Shown here in pieces: positions 24,038 to 33,456 of a DNA stretch of 64,000 nucleotides. The stretch lies in NCBI GenBank assembly GCA_027306915.1, contig DAHUYW010000005.1, positions 62,001 to 126,000 on the forward strand. Reading direction: 5' to 3'. Each line of letters begins with the position of its first letter. Within the stretch, counting starts at the first letter, position 1. This DNA comes from Spirochaetales bacterium (GTDB taxonomy: Bacteria > Spirochaetota > Spirochaetia > DAHUYW01). The translations under genes were made by a program, and so were the position numbers. The notes beneath the pieces were generated by a model, which was not told the DNA's origin, ran no database searches, and saw only the letters and a program-made list of their open reading frames with translations.

Positions 24038-25591
24038 ATGCCATCACGAGAGATTCGTCACGTTAAGGGCAAAGTTCAGGACAGAAAACCCTCCGAGCAG
24101 ATCGAAAAGAAGCACCAGTCGCATCCACTTGTCTACGTTTTCAGCGTGATAATCCTCATCATCGTGGTGGTGACTTTCGTCGCTCTTCCATTTCGGCCTG
24201 CCAACATGCGGAGCGGAGGTAGCCTGGTCTTCGGGTCATACAACGGCCAGGATATTCGCTTCATCGGCAACCCGGAGAACTATTTCGCCCGACAACGGGA
24301 TCTCCTCAATCAGCAGATCGAGAGCCAGCAGGCCAACGCAAACCCGGAGCTGGTGACCTATCAGGTCTGGCGCGGTGCCTTCGAGCGCACGGTTGTGCAC
24401 ACGGCAATAATGCAGGATGCACACCGCAGCGGGCTGATCGTAACCGGTCATAAGGTTGATCAGGCATTGGCGCAGTACGGACCTTACATTGTCAATGGGA
24501 AGTTCAGCGTCGAGGCGTACGACCGAACATCGCCAACCGATCGCGAGGCGACGCGCGAGTTGTACGGCGAAGACCTGGTCCAGCAGCAATACTACGACGA
24601 TATTCTCTACGGCCAGAAGGTGAGCACCAAGGCGTTGGATTTCATCAAGGGAATGGCATCCCCCGAGCGCGAGTATCGATATGTCGTCTTCAGCTTCGCG
24701 CAATATCCGGCCGATCTCGTCGTCCAGTACGGGCAACAGCACGCGGGCCTCTTCCGCACCATCAACCTAAGTCGCATAACCATCAAATCGAGCGAGTCCG
24801 ACGCCAATACAATCTACACGAAGCTCGAGGAAAATCCGAACCTCTTCGAAGAGATCGCGAAAAATCAATCGAAAGATTCCTATGCCGACAAGGGCGGCGA
24901 AATGGGGTGGGTGGATTTCAATAATCTCAAGCCGGATTTTCAGAACGTTGCCGATCTCGACAGGCTGTTTGCGATGAAGGGAGGGCAGATCTCACCCGTC
25001 ATCAAGACTTCGTTCGGTTGGGTCATCTACCGGGTGAACCAGCCCGTGCGGCAGCCGGATTTCACGGATCCGAACACCGTCAAAACTGTGCGGACGTACA
25101 TGGAGCAATTCGAGCGAGGCCAGATCGAGGACTATCTTTCAAACCTCGGGAACAAGTTTCGTGACGCAGCCGAAAATGCCGGGTTCGATGCTGCAAGCGT
25201 ACAAGAAGGGCTGTCGGTTCATCAGACCAACTATTTCCCGATCAACTACGGTAATGCGTTTTTTCTCCCGCAGATGAAAGCGCTTGACAACAACTCCGCT
25301 CTCGCGAGCGGAGCCTACAAGCAGGACTTCATGCAGGAGATCTTTTCCCTGAAGATCAAGGCCATCTCCAAGCCGATCATCTTGGATACCAACGTCGTAG
25401 TCATGCAGCCGCTTGACGAGCGGAGCGCGCCTGAAAGCGAGTCCCGAGCAATCGGCGGTTACTATCCCTACATCCTCCAGCAATTCACCCAGACCGATCT
25501 TGTGGATCAAATCTTGCAGTCGCCGAAATTCGTGGACGACTTCCAGCAGGTCTTCTTCAAGAACTTCAACTTCACATCGGCATCGCGCTGA
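24038..25591 (+). CDS. Membrane-anchored peptidyl-prolyl isomerase/foldase, PpiD/SurA-like
   Basis: 517 residues: a charged cytoplasmic N terminus (1-29), one membrane helix (about 30-52, VYVFSVIILIIVVVTFVALPF) and a periplasmic region. The chaperone-like N-terminal part includes a VTGHKVDQALAQYG helix, and a parvulin-like domain occurs near 235-340 (IYTKLEENPNLFEEIAKNQSKDSYADKGGEMGWV, then SPVIKTSFGWVIYRV). This is the architecture of PpiD/SurA foldases, which assist outer-membrane and secreted protein folding. Key parvulin catalytic histidines are not obvious, so chaperone action may dominate. Its stop shares a base with the next start codon (TGATG), so the DUF115 gene is translationally coupled. 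Confidence 0.85.
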   Translation: MPSREIRHVKGKVQDRKPSEQIEKKHQSHPLVYVFSVIILIIVVVTFVALPFRPANMRSGGSLVFGSYNGQDIRFIGNPENYFARQRDLLNQQIESQQANANPELVTYQVWRGAFERTVVHTAIMQDAHRSGLIVTGHKVDQALAQYGPYIVNGKFSVEAYDRTSPTDREATRELYGEDLVQQQYYDDILYGQKVSTKALDFIKGMASPEREYRYVVFSFAQYPADLVVQYGQQHAGLFRTINLSRITIKSSESDANTIYTKLEENPNLFEEIAKNQSKDSYADKGGEMGWVDFNNLKPDFQNVADLDRLFAMKGGQISPVIKTSFGWVIYRVNQPVRQPDFTDPNTVKTVRTYMEQFERGQIEDYLSNLGNKFRDAAENAGFDAASVQEGLSVHQTNYFPINYGNAFFLPQMKALDNNSALASGAYKQDFMQEIFSLKIKAISKPIILDTNVVVMQPLDERSAPESESRAIGGYYPYILQQFTQTDLVDQILQSPKFVDDFQQVFFKNFNFTSASR

Positions 25592-27306
25592 TGAACGCCG
25601 AGGCTCCTCTCCTCGCCGATACGGGGAGAGGGCTGACGGTCTTCTATCGAAATCGTCACCTGTATTCCGCAGACTCTCCCGTTGCGGGCGCAGAGCGGAG
25701 GGCAGCTGCCATCCCCATCCTTCCGCACACCCTCGTTCTCATCCCGTCTCCCGTCCTTTTCTACGGGGTCCCTGCCCTGCTCGACCGCCTTCCCGAAGCC
25801 TGCCATGTCCTTGCGATTGAAGCTGATCAGAGGCTCATGGCGCTCTCGATGGAGCTTGCCGGCGAGCTCGCCAAGGATAGCCGCGTCACCTACGTGCGAA
25901 CCGAGTCGGTCGAAGCCGTGCGGGAGACTTTTGAGGGCTTGTCAGTTGGGGGATTTCGTCGCTGTGTGGAGGCCCGACTGAGCGGGGGCTACCTTCTCGC
26001 GGCAGGGTTCTACCGCACGGTATTCGAGATGATTCAGAGCGAGATCCAGGCGCACTGGCGGAATCGCATGACCCTTATCCAGCTGTCGAGCCTATGGGTG
26101 AAGAACGTCTTTCTGAATCTCCCCGAGCTCACGCATGGAAGGGACCTGCGTGAGACTCATGTCTCCCTTCCTATCGTCGTTGCCGGCGCGGGCGAATCCT
26201 TGGAACAGTCCTTGGAGCTCATACGCCCGGTTCGCGAAGAGGTCTACCTTCTGGCAGTCGACACCGCCCTGCCGACTATCCTTCAGAGCGGATTGCGCCC
26301 AAACGCTGTCTTCGTGCTCGAGGGTCAATTCGCGAATATCGACGACTTCGTGGCGGCGGCGGGGCCCCCCGGGACGGCTCCTCATCCCGCCGACATCCCG
26401 CTGATCGCAGACCTTTGCTCTAGCCCTGTCGCCCTCCGGTTTTCCCGCCGGCCGCGTACCTTCTTTCTCTCGCAGTTCGCGCCCTCCGCTCTCCTGGGGA
26501 GACTTGCGCAGGCGCAGCTCTCACCGCTTCTCATCCCTCCCCTCGGTTCCGTTGGCATAGCGGCGCTCTACTGCGCGCTCGACTTGGGCGAGTGTCCGGT
26601 GTTCGTCGCCGGGCTGGACTTCTCGTTCCAAGCTGGGAAGAGCCACGCGCGCGGAGCGCCCTCACATCTCCGTCAGCTGCGAGGCTGGAGTCGAACGAGC
26701 CCCCCCTCTCCTTTCTTGGGGGCCGAACGGCGAGGGTGGATGCAGAGAGAGGACAAGACTGGGGGTAAGGTTCTTACGGACGCGGTCCTTCTCTCGTATC
26801 ACCGGCTGTTTGAAGACATCGTTCGACACGAGAAGCGTGTCTTCGACATCGGAGCGCGCGGGCTGGACCTCGGGGTGAAGCGGTGCCGAAGCTCGGACGA
26901 GCTGGCGGGAGTCATCGGCGTGGCCCGCAGAGAGGGTTCGATCGGATCGCCAATGGACAATCTGGGGACGCCGCCCGCTTCATCGACTGTTGGGTCAGAG
27001 GGCGCCACAGCCTCAGAGCGGCAGGTAGCTCTGCTCCGTTTCCTTGCGAACGAGTTGGCGCTTCTGCAGACGGCAGAGCAAGCCGTGCTTAAATGGCTTT
27101 CCTCGCCTTCGAATGGCTCCGACACCTTTGAAGCTGCGGCCAGGGCGCTGAGAGAGGTCGACTACGTCTACCTTCACTTTCCGGATCCCCCTCCTCTTCC
27201 ATCAAACGATCGCGGATTCTTGCATCGCGCCATCGAATCCGCCGACACGTGTCGCATGTGGATCGAGCGAGCGATGGAGCGTCTGAAGGGAGAGGAGACC
27301 AGGTGA
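25591..27306 (+). CDS. DUF115/MptE-like (Maf-like) protein
   Basis: A 571-residue cytoplasmic protein of the 6-hydroxymethylpterin pyrophosphokinase MptE-like/motility-associated (Maf) superfamily. The central domain has SLPIVVAGAGESLEQSLELI and LLAVDTALPTILQSGLRPNAVFVLEGQ, matching the family pattern GxGxSL followed by DxALxxLxxxGIxPD, then the ALYCALDLGECPVFVAGLDFSF block. In flagellated bacteria Maf proteins transfer nonulosonic acids to flagellins; in spirochaetes several uncharacterised DUF115 paralogues exist. Enzymatic role here is inferred only. It overlaps the foldase gene by one base and is convergent with lepA, whose stop is 16 bases away. Confidence 0.78.
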   Translation: MNAEAPLLADTGRGLTVFYRNRHLYSADSPVAGAERRAAAIPILPHTLVLIPSPVLFYGVPALLDRLPEACHVLAIEADQRLMALSMELAGELAKDSRVTYVRTESVEAVRETFEGLSVGGFRRCVEARLSGGYLLAAGFYRTVFEMIQSEIQAHWRNRMTLIQLSSLWVKNVFLNLPELTHGRDLRETHVSLPIVVAGAGESLEQSLELIRPVREEVYLLAVDTALPTILQSGLRPNAVFVLEGQFANIDDFVAAAGPPGTAPHPADIPLIADLCSSPVALRFSRRPRTFFLSQFAPSALLGRLAQAQLSPLLIPPLGSVGIAALYCALDLGECPVFVAGLDFSFQAGKSHARGAPSHLRQLRGWSRTSPPSPFLGAERRGWMQREDKTGGKVLTDAVLLSYHRLFEDIVRHEKRVFDIGARGLDLGVKRCRSSDELAGVIGVARREGSIGSPMDNLGTPPASSTVGSEGATASERQVALLRFLANELALLQTAEQAVLKWLSSPSNGSDTFEAAARALREVDYVYLHFPDPPPLPSNDRGFLHRAIESADTCRMWIERAMERLKGEETR

Positions 27307-27321
27307 CGCGAACGGACTTCC

Positions 27322-29127
27322 CTATTGCTCGGAGGTCTTCAGCACCGAAAGGAAGGCTGACTGCGGAAGCTCGACGTCGCCGACCATCTTCATCCGTTTC
27401 TTGCCTTCTTTCTGCTTTTCAAGGAGCTTGCGCTTTCGAGTGATGTCCCCGCCATAGCACTTGGCGGTAACGTCCTTTCTGAACGCGGAGATAGTTTCGC
27501 GAGCAATGATAGTGCTTCCTATGGCTCCTTGGATGGGAATCTTGAACTGCTGGCGAGGGATCTCTTCAAGAAGTCTTTTGCAGATCATTCGTGCGCGGCT
27601 CTGCGCCTGTTCCCGATATACGAGCTGCGAGAGAGCATCGACCGGCTTGCCGTTGATGAGAATGTCAAGCTTCACGAGGTCAGTGGCCTTGTAGTCGCTT
27701 ACCGCATAGTCGAACGAAGCATACCCACGGCTTATAGACTTAAGCCGATCGTAGAAATCAAAAAGAACCTCCGCGAGCGGCATTTCGTAGACCAACTCGA
27801 CTCTTTTCGGATCGAGGTAGGTCATGCTTTTCTGAGTCCCGCGCTTTTCAAGACAGAGGGTGATTATGTTCCCAAGGTATTCCGTAGGCGTGATGATGCT
27901 GGCGGTTATGTATGGCTCTTCTGCGTCGTTGATGCTCGAGGGATTTGGAAACTCGCTGGGATTGTCGATGTACTGGGTCTCCCCGTCGGTTAGCGTAAGG
28001 CGATAGCGGACCGAGGGCGAGGTGAGCACGATCGAGAGTCCGAACTCCCGCTCGATCCGTTCCTGTACGACCTCAAGATGCAAGAGCCCGAGAAATCCGC
28101 AGCGAAAGCCAAAACCAAGCGCAGCGGACGAATCCTTTTCGTAGATCAAAGATGCATCGTTGAGCCGGAGCTTATCGATGGCCGAATGAAGCTCTTCATA
28201 GTCATTCGCATCGATCGGATAGATCGACGAGAATACCACGGGCTTCACCTCCTTGAATCCCGGAAGCGGGGCATCACAGGGGTTGATGTCGTCGGTGACA
28301 GTGTCGCCTACGCGAACCTCCGAAATGTCCTTTACTCCGCAGATGACGTAGCCTACGTCACCCGTCGAGAGGTATTCCGTCGGCTCAAGACCGATCTTGA
28401 AGAAGCCGGTCTCTTCCACCCTGTAGCCCGATTTCCCAGACCAAAACCGAATCTGCTGGCCTGGACGCACCGTGCCGGAGAACATCCGGACGTACGCAAT
28501 TACGCCGCGGTAGGAATCATAGCGGGAATCGAAGATAAGCGCCTTGAGCTGATCGTTGGCGGGCTTTTCGGGCGGAGGTATGAAGCGGACCACCGCCTCC
28601 AAGAGCTCGTCGATGCCGATGCCCTTCTTTGCCGAGATAAGGCATACATTGCTTGGATCGAGGCCGAGGTCGTGCTCGATCTGCCGACGAACCCACTCGA
28701 CGTCGGCCCCTGGAAGATCGATCTTGTTGATAACGGGCAGAATCTCCAGATCGTGCTCGAGCGCCATGTACATATTCGAGAGGGTTTGCGCCTCGACACC
28801 CTGCGTCGCATCGATGACGAGAATTGCACCCTCGCACGAATAGATGGCACGGGAGACCTCGTAGGAAAAGTCCACGTGACCGGGTGTGTCGACGAGATTG
28901 AGCCGATATTCCTGACCATCCGCCGCAAAGTAAGGCATGGTTACCGCCTGCGACTTGATAGTGATTCCTCGCTCCCGCTCGATGTCCATGTTGTCCAGGA
29001 TCTGATCTTTGAAATCACGTTCGGCGATGATATGTGCCCGTTCGATGAAGCGATCGGCTAAGGTCGATTTTCCGTGATCGATGTGGGCAATGATGCAGAA
29101 GTTGCGGATGTTGCTCAGAGGTGTCAT
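27322..29127 (-). CDS. lepA: Elongation factor 4
   Basis: A 601-residue translational GTPase of standard length. G motifs are [20 protein letters not shown] and NKIDLPGA; the C-terminal domain unique to EF4 ([24 protein letters not shown]) is complete. LepA acts on the ribosome, promoting back-translocation or assisting 30S biogenesis under stress. No Shine-Dalgarno sequence precedes ATG 29127; a TAGAAT box lies six bases upstream with TTGCCC 17 bases before it, so the transcript appears leaderless. Confidence 0.97.
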   Translation of the reverse strand: MTPLSNIRNFCIIAHIDHGKSTLADRFIERAHIIAERDFKDQILDNMDIERERGITIKSQAVTMPYFAADGQEYRLNLVDTPGHVDFSYEVSRAIYSCEGAILVIDATQGVEAQTLSNMYMALEHDLEILPVINKIDLPGADVEWVRRQIEHDLGLDPSNVCLISAKKGIGIDELLEAVVRFIPPPEKPANDQLKALIFDSRYDSYRGVIAYVRMFSGTVRPGQQIRFWSGKSGYRVEETGFFKIGLEPTEYLSTGDVGYVICGVKDISEVRVGDTVTDDINPCDAPLPGFKEVKPVVFSSIYPIDANDYEELHSAIDKLRLNDASLIYEKDSSAALGFGFRCGFLGLLHLEVVQERIEREFGLSIVLTSPSVRYRLTLTDGETQYIDNPSEFPNPSSINDAEEPYITASIITPTEYLGNIITLCLEKRGTQKSMTYLDPKRVELVYEMPLAEVLFDFYDRLKSISRGYASFDYAVSDYKATDLVKLDILINGKPVDALSQLVYREQAQSRARMICKRLLEEIPRQQFKIPIQGAIGSTIIARETISAFRKDVTAKCYGGDITRKRKLLEKQKEGKKRMKMVGDVELPQSAFLSVLKTSEQ

Positions 29128-29133
29128 CGCGCC

Positions 29134-29162
29134 ATTCTATCTCACGCATGCCCCTTGGGCAA
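29134..29162 (-). promoter_or_regulatory. Promoter of lepA with leaderless geometry
   Basis: TTGCCC (29157-29162), a 17-base spacer and TAGAAT (29134-29139); six bases then separate the -10 box from the ATG. Confidence 0.6.
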
Positions 29163-29233
29163 GGAAGCAAGAGGATCGAGAGAAAGCGCCCGGGTGACCG
29201 GCCGTGGCAGCCTTTCCCGATGTCGCGTAGCGC

Positions 29234-29884
29234 CTATAGGTTTTTGTCGAGGCAGAACTTGACGGCGTACTGAACGAGGGCGGTTGTATCCCTCAGATTG
29301 AGCTTCTGCTTGATGTGAGACTTGTAGGTCTCCACGGTTTTTACGCTCAGGTTGAGCGCCTCTGCGATGAGCCCCGGTCCCTTCCCTTCGCCGAGCAGTT
29401 GGAGTACTTCAACCTCACGATCGCTCAAGGACTCTATGCCGGTTGAGGTCCTGGCGCTTCCCTGGTGCGAAAACTGGAGGCCCAGGAGCTCAGTCTTTAG
29501 GCTTGGACTGAGGTAGATATGTCCAGCCACGACCTCCTTGATTGCGACGAGAATATTGTTGATCGCCTCCGACTTCATGATGAAGCCGAGAGCCCCCGCG
29601 CGCAGAGCTCGTTCCGCGTAGACGCTTTCCTCGTGCAAGGAGACGACAAGCACCTTCACCGCGGGCAATAGGGCTGTGATGTCTTTGACCAACTCAATGC
29701 CGCTGCTGTTCTTCAGGGAAAGGTCGACCAGTGCAAGGCTGGGAAGCACTGCGCGAACCAGCTGGAGTGCGGAATCGCTGTCTTCGGCCTCGCCGACCAC
29801 CCGGAAATCAGGCTCGGAAGCGATGAGCCGGATAAGGCCCTGTCGAACAATCGGATGATCGTCCACTACCACGATCGTTTGCAT
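29234..29884 (-). CDS. NarL/FixJ-type response regulator
   Basis: 216 residues: a receiver domain (1-120; acidic DD at 8-9, phospho-acceptor D54 in LALVDLSLKN, and SLHEE/MKSEA switch positions) and a LuxR-type helix-turn-helix (about 148-210, LSDREVEVLQLLGEGKGPGLIAEALNLSVKTVETYKSHI). It overlaps the kinase gene by one base (TGATG), so the two are cognate partners. It is the last gene of the long spoVG-to-regulator unit. Targets unknown. Confidence 0.93.
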   Translation of the reverse strand: MQTIVVVDDHPIVRQGLIRLIASEPDFRVVGEAEDSDSALQLVRAVLPSLALVDLSLKNSSGIELVKDITALLPAVKVLVVSLHEESVYAERALRAGALGFIMKSEAINNILVAIKEVVAGHIYLSPSLKTELLGLQFSHQGSARTSTGIESLSDREVEVLQLLGEGKGPGLIAEALNLSVKTVETYKSHIKQKLNLRDTTALVQYAVKFCLDKNL

Positions 29885-31656
29885 CAGATGCGTCCTCCTC
29901 GAGAAGAACGATTAAGTGGAAGCCGGCAAACTACCACCGTGCCTTTACCCGGAAAGGATGTAGCAGAAAGGCGAGCGTCGATCGAGTTGGCGCGATAATC
30001 CATGATTTGCAGGCCACGCCCTGCGGAACGCTTGGCCGGTATGCCCTTCCCGTCGTCACCGATGCTCAAGGTAAGCTCTGAGCCGCCTTCTTCCAGCCGC
30101 ACCTCCACCTGTGTCGCATCGGCGTGCTTGACGGCATTGGTAAGAGCCTCCTCGGCGATATGATAAAGCTCGGTGACGACGACCTGATCGCTCACGGAGA
30201 CCGCCCGGGGGCAGTGAAAGAGGATCTTCAAGTTGCACACCGCGGCGACGTTGGCGGTGAGCTGGGCAAGGGCGTCCTTCAGCCCGAGCGATTGAAGCGC
30301 CGCAGGGATAAGGCCCGCTGCGAGCTCACGGGTCTTCAGGAGAGCATCCTTCACGAGCTGTGCGATCTCGGCAGCCTCTCGACGGTAGTCCTCCCTCCCT
30401 TCCGATTGGTGGCGAAGCTCGACGGCCTTAACGCGGAAAAGAATCCCGGTCAACTGTTGTCCGAGACTATCGTGGAGATCACGGCCGATACGGGCTTGGT
30501 CGCGATTGCGAATTTCGAGCAGGCGCTTGTTCAAGTCCTTCCTCGTCGTTATGTCCCGTGCAATGAGCGACATCCCCGTCACCATTCCTGAATAGCCGAG
30601 AATTGCTGAAGCCCTGAGCGAGACGTCGATTATCTCCCCGCTTTTTCGCCGATGGATGGTTTCATAGTCCTCGATGGTCTCTCCGCCCGATAGACGCGCG
30701 ATAATGGCAGGCACCTCGTCCGGCCATGAGTCGGAGGAAAGCACTGAGAGATTCAGTCCAAGGACCTCATCGGCCCTATAGCCGAACAGCTTTTCGGCGC
30801 CGCGATTCCAGCTCGTAATCTCTCCCGCCAGAGAGGTGCTTATTATCCCGTCTTCGGAAGAATCGACAATCGCGGCAAGCTGCGCCTGAGTGGCCTCTGC
30901 CTGCATCTGCTGTGAGATGTCCCGCAGCACAATCGCAAAACCAGTAGTCTGACCGCCGGGGACGAGGGGCGAGACGCTGCAGAGGACCGGCACCTCGCAG
31001 CCGTCGTCGGTGGCGAGCGAACAACGGTACCCCTTGCTTCCGACGGCTTCAATGTTTGTCTTCGTGAATGGAGCAAGAATGCGCGCTCCCGTGGAGTCAG
31101 TCAGGCGGAGAATCTCCTCGACCCTCCTTCCCTGAGGCTGTTCACTCCCGAGCGAAAGCAGATTGAGGGCGGCAAGGTTCGCGAACCGGATTCTTCCCGT
31201 GCCGTCCGCCGTAATGACAGCCTCTCGAATGCTGTTGAGGGTCGTCGATATGATCTCGTCCTTTTCGAGCAGGCTTTGCTCCATTTGGCGCTTGTAGAGA
31301 GCCATCTCGATGGTCGAGTGCAGCTCGCGATCTTCGAAGGTCTTGGTTATGTAACCGTAGGGCTCGGTCAACTTCGCGCGCGAAAGGGTCAGGTCGTCGG
31401 CGTAGGTCGTTACGTAGACTATCGGAATATGCCCGCCGGCCCGTATTTGCTCGGCTACCTCTATCCCGTCCATGCCTCCGCGCAGCTTGATGTCAAGGAG
31501 GATCAGGTCCGGAGGATCGGATTCGATCATCGCAAGCGCCCTCGGCCCGGTACCCACCGGGCCAAGAACGCGGTAACCTAACGACGACAGAATGTGTGCC
31601 ATATTCAAGGCGACAACGGATTCATCTTCGACGATCAGTATCGACGCCTTGTTCAT
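29884..31656 (-). CDS. Receiver-PAS-PAS histidine kinase (HisKA_3 type)
   Basis: 590 residues without membrane segments: receiver (1-120, D55 in LILLDIKLRGG), two PAS domains (about 130-250 and 258-372, each ending in RDIS/RDIT), a HisKA_3 dimerisation helix with the phospho-histidine H395 in IGRDLHDSLGQQL, and an ATPase domain with EALTNAVKHA and GDDGKGIP. It is the NarX/DegS class of kinase that pairs with LuxR-type regulators, matching the next gene. It is 12 bases downstream of the S1C protease gene, so envelope proteolysis and this signalling pair are probably co-expressed. Confidence 0.92.
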   Translation of the reverse strand: MNKASILIVEDESVVALNMAHILSSLGYRVLGPVGTGPRALAMIESDPPDLILLDIKLRGGMDGIEVAEQIRAGGHIPIVYVTTYADDLTLSRAKLTEPYGYITKTFEDRELHSTIEMALYKRQMEQSLLEKDEIISTTLNSIREAVITADGTGRIRFANLAALNLLSLGSEQPQGRRVEEILRLTDSTGARILAPFTKTNIEAVGSKGYRCSLATDDGCEVPVLCSVSPLVPGGQTTGFAIVLRDISQQMQAEATQAQLAAIVDSSEDGIISTSLAGEITSWNRGAEKLFGYRADEVLGLNLSVLSSDSWPDEVPAIIARLSGGETIEDYETIHRRKSGEIIDVSLRASAILGYSGMVTGMSLIARDITTRKDLNKRLLEIRNRDQARIGRDLHDSLGQQLTGILFRVKAVELRHQSEGREDYRREAAEIAQLVKDALLKTRELAAGLIPAALQSLGLKDALAQLTANVAAVCNLKILFHCPRAVSVSDQVVVTELYHIAEEALTNAVKHADATQVEVRLEEGGSELTLSIGDDGKGIPAKRSAGRGLQIMDYRANSIDARLSATSFPGKGTVVVCRLPLNRSSRGGRI

Positions 31657-31668
31657 TCTTGTGTTTTT

Positions 31669-33456
31669 CTATATGAAGCTGTTTATCAGCAGGCTGGATG
31701 CAACCTGTACGACACTCTCGAGAAAACCTTCCGTCTTTTTCTTCACGGAAAACTGGAGGACTGCAAAGTCTTTGTTCAAGTTCACCTGCCAGCCTGTTAC
31801 CGTGATCGGATCTCCCACCGACAGTCCGGTTTCGTCTGCCGTCGACCCGGGATAAACCTTGGTTATGCGATAGTGGGTCTGCCAGAGAAAGCGGCCCGTT
31901 TCCACGACGTCCATTCCAAACAGGACACCAAAAAGACTCTCGCGAGAGTCTCGCTCAATCGCCGTTTTGATGGGCGCAAAGGGTCGCTCGCCCAACGACA
32001 GAAGCCCGTTCATTGCAGACGAGCCGCGCGTCCAGGTGATGCGAACGAGCGAGTCGATCGGAAGCGAGAGCAATCGCTGCTGCGCGTCGAGAACCGATTT
32101 ATATTCGACGTCATCAATCGACGTGAGCATGTCCCCTTCCTTCAGGCCGGCTCGCGCCGCCGGGGAGCCGGGGAGGACATAGACTACCTCTAGCCCGGTA
32201 ATGGTCTCCTGCAATGCCATCCCGAGCCACGAATGGTGTATTTCACCCCCGCGATAGAGCGCCGGAATGATCATTGACACCCAATGAGCGGGAATTGCGA
32301 AGTTAACCCCTTGGAATTGCTCTATTCCGGCAAAGACAACGCCGACCAGTTGTGCCTGCTCATTAACGAGCGGTCCACCGCTGTTTCCAGGGTTAACAGG
32401 GACGTCGACTTGCATGGCATCGCCCATTTGAAGGAATCTGCGTCCTGTCGCGGAGATTATTCCGTAGGTTATCGTGTTCTCGAGGCCGCCCGGAGAACCG
32501 ATAGCGTACACTCGCTGGCCCGGTAGGAAATTGTCGGTATCGTTGAAGGAGAAGATGTAGCCCGGTTTGACCTCGGTCTTCAACAGCGCGATGTCAAAGA
32601 CCCGATCGTATCCGACGACCTTTGCGGGTATTCTCGTGTGTTCAGCGTCCGAGAGACGAATAAAGAGACGAGAGTAGCCTTCGTACTTTGGGTCGACCTG
32701 GCTTTGTATGACGTGATAGTTGGTGATGAGGTAGCCCTCTTTGTCGATGAAGAATCCACTTCCTATGACGCGAGCCGGATAACCGACACCGTTATCGATC
32801 TTGATGCCCTGGTTGACCCAGATTGTTACGACCCCCTTCAGCATCTCCGCAGTGGTAACCTTCGCTGCGAGGAGAGCGGTGTACGCTGCGGGGACTTTGA
32901 TCTTCGACTTTGTGAGGTAGCTCGAGATGTCCGAGACTATCGGACGATCGTGTTCGGAAAGGGCAAGCTCTCCGTAGATTCCGATCAGCTTCTCGACATC
33001 GGCACCCTTCTCCAAGGCCTTGTCGAAGTACAGCAGCGCCGGGATGAGCATATTCTTCTTGCGATACTCCTCCGCGAGACTGAGCAGCATCTTCCCTTCG
33101 TTCCAGTCTGGGAAGAAGTCCTGACCTATCTCTCGAGCCGACGTGAAGAGCGTATATGCGCTTCCAAAGTCTCCCGACTTGACGGATTCGGCGAATTGCT
33201 CCTTCATCTTGGTGCCGGCGCGGGCGGAAAGATTCTCCAATCGGTCGTCCGGAATGCCGATTCTAGTGCGCTTCGCTGTGGAGATCTCCTGGAGCGCCAT
33301 CAGGGGCTTTCCAGATGCGATAAGCTTTTCGATGCTTGCAAGGTCGCTTTGGGCGAGCGTGACCGGGGGCTGGCTGGTCGGCCGAACGGGCATTGTGGAG
33401 CAGGAGAAAAGCAGAAGCATCGGCAGGGCTAGCAGAAAGGATAGAATCCCCTTCAC
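31669..33456 (-). CDS. Lipoprotein S1C (DegP/HtrA-like) serine protease
   Basis: 595 residues. An N-terminal lipoprotein signal with lipobox LFSC (cysteine 19), a helical TPR-like region (about 35-200), a trypsin-like domain with catalytic H248 (LITNYHVI), D288 (FDIALLK) and S359 (VNPGNSGGPLVN), then two PDZ-like modules (about 400-480, with SPAARAGLKEGDML, and about 500-590). HtrA proteases degrade or refold damaged envelope proteins. The N-terminal helical extension is unusual for HtrA and could recruit substrates. Its ATG overlaps the stop of the upstream secreted TPR gene by four bases. Confidence 0.9.
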   Translation of the reverse strand: MKGILSFLLALPMLLLFSCSTMPVRPTSQPPVTLAQSDLASIEKLIASGKPLMALQEISTAKRTRIGIPDDRLENLSARAGTKMKEQFAESVKSGDFGSAYTLFTSAREIGQDFFPDWNEGKMLLSLAEEYRKKNMLIPALLYFDKALEKGADVEKLIGIYGELALSEHDRPIVSDISSYLTKSKIKVPAAYTALLAAKVTTAEMLKGVVTIWVNQGIKIDNGVGYPARVIGSGFFIDKEGYLITNYHVIQSQVDPKYEGYSRLFIRLSDAEHTRIPAKVVGYDRVFDIALLKTEVKPGYIFSFNDTDNFLPGQRVYAIGSPGGLENTITYGIISATGRRFLQMGDAMQVDVPVNPGNSGGPLVNEQAQLVGVVFAGIEQFQGVNFAIPAHWVSMIIPALYRGGEIHHSWLGMALQETITGLEVVYVLPGSPAARAGLKEGDMLTSIDDVEYKSVLDAQQRLLSLPIDSLVRITWTRGSSAMNGLLSLGERPFAPIKTAIERDSRESLFGVLFGMDVVETGRFLWQTHYRITKVYPGSTADETGLSVGDPITVTGWQVNLNKDFAVLQFSVKKKTEGFLESVVQVASSLLINSFI

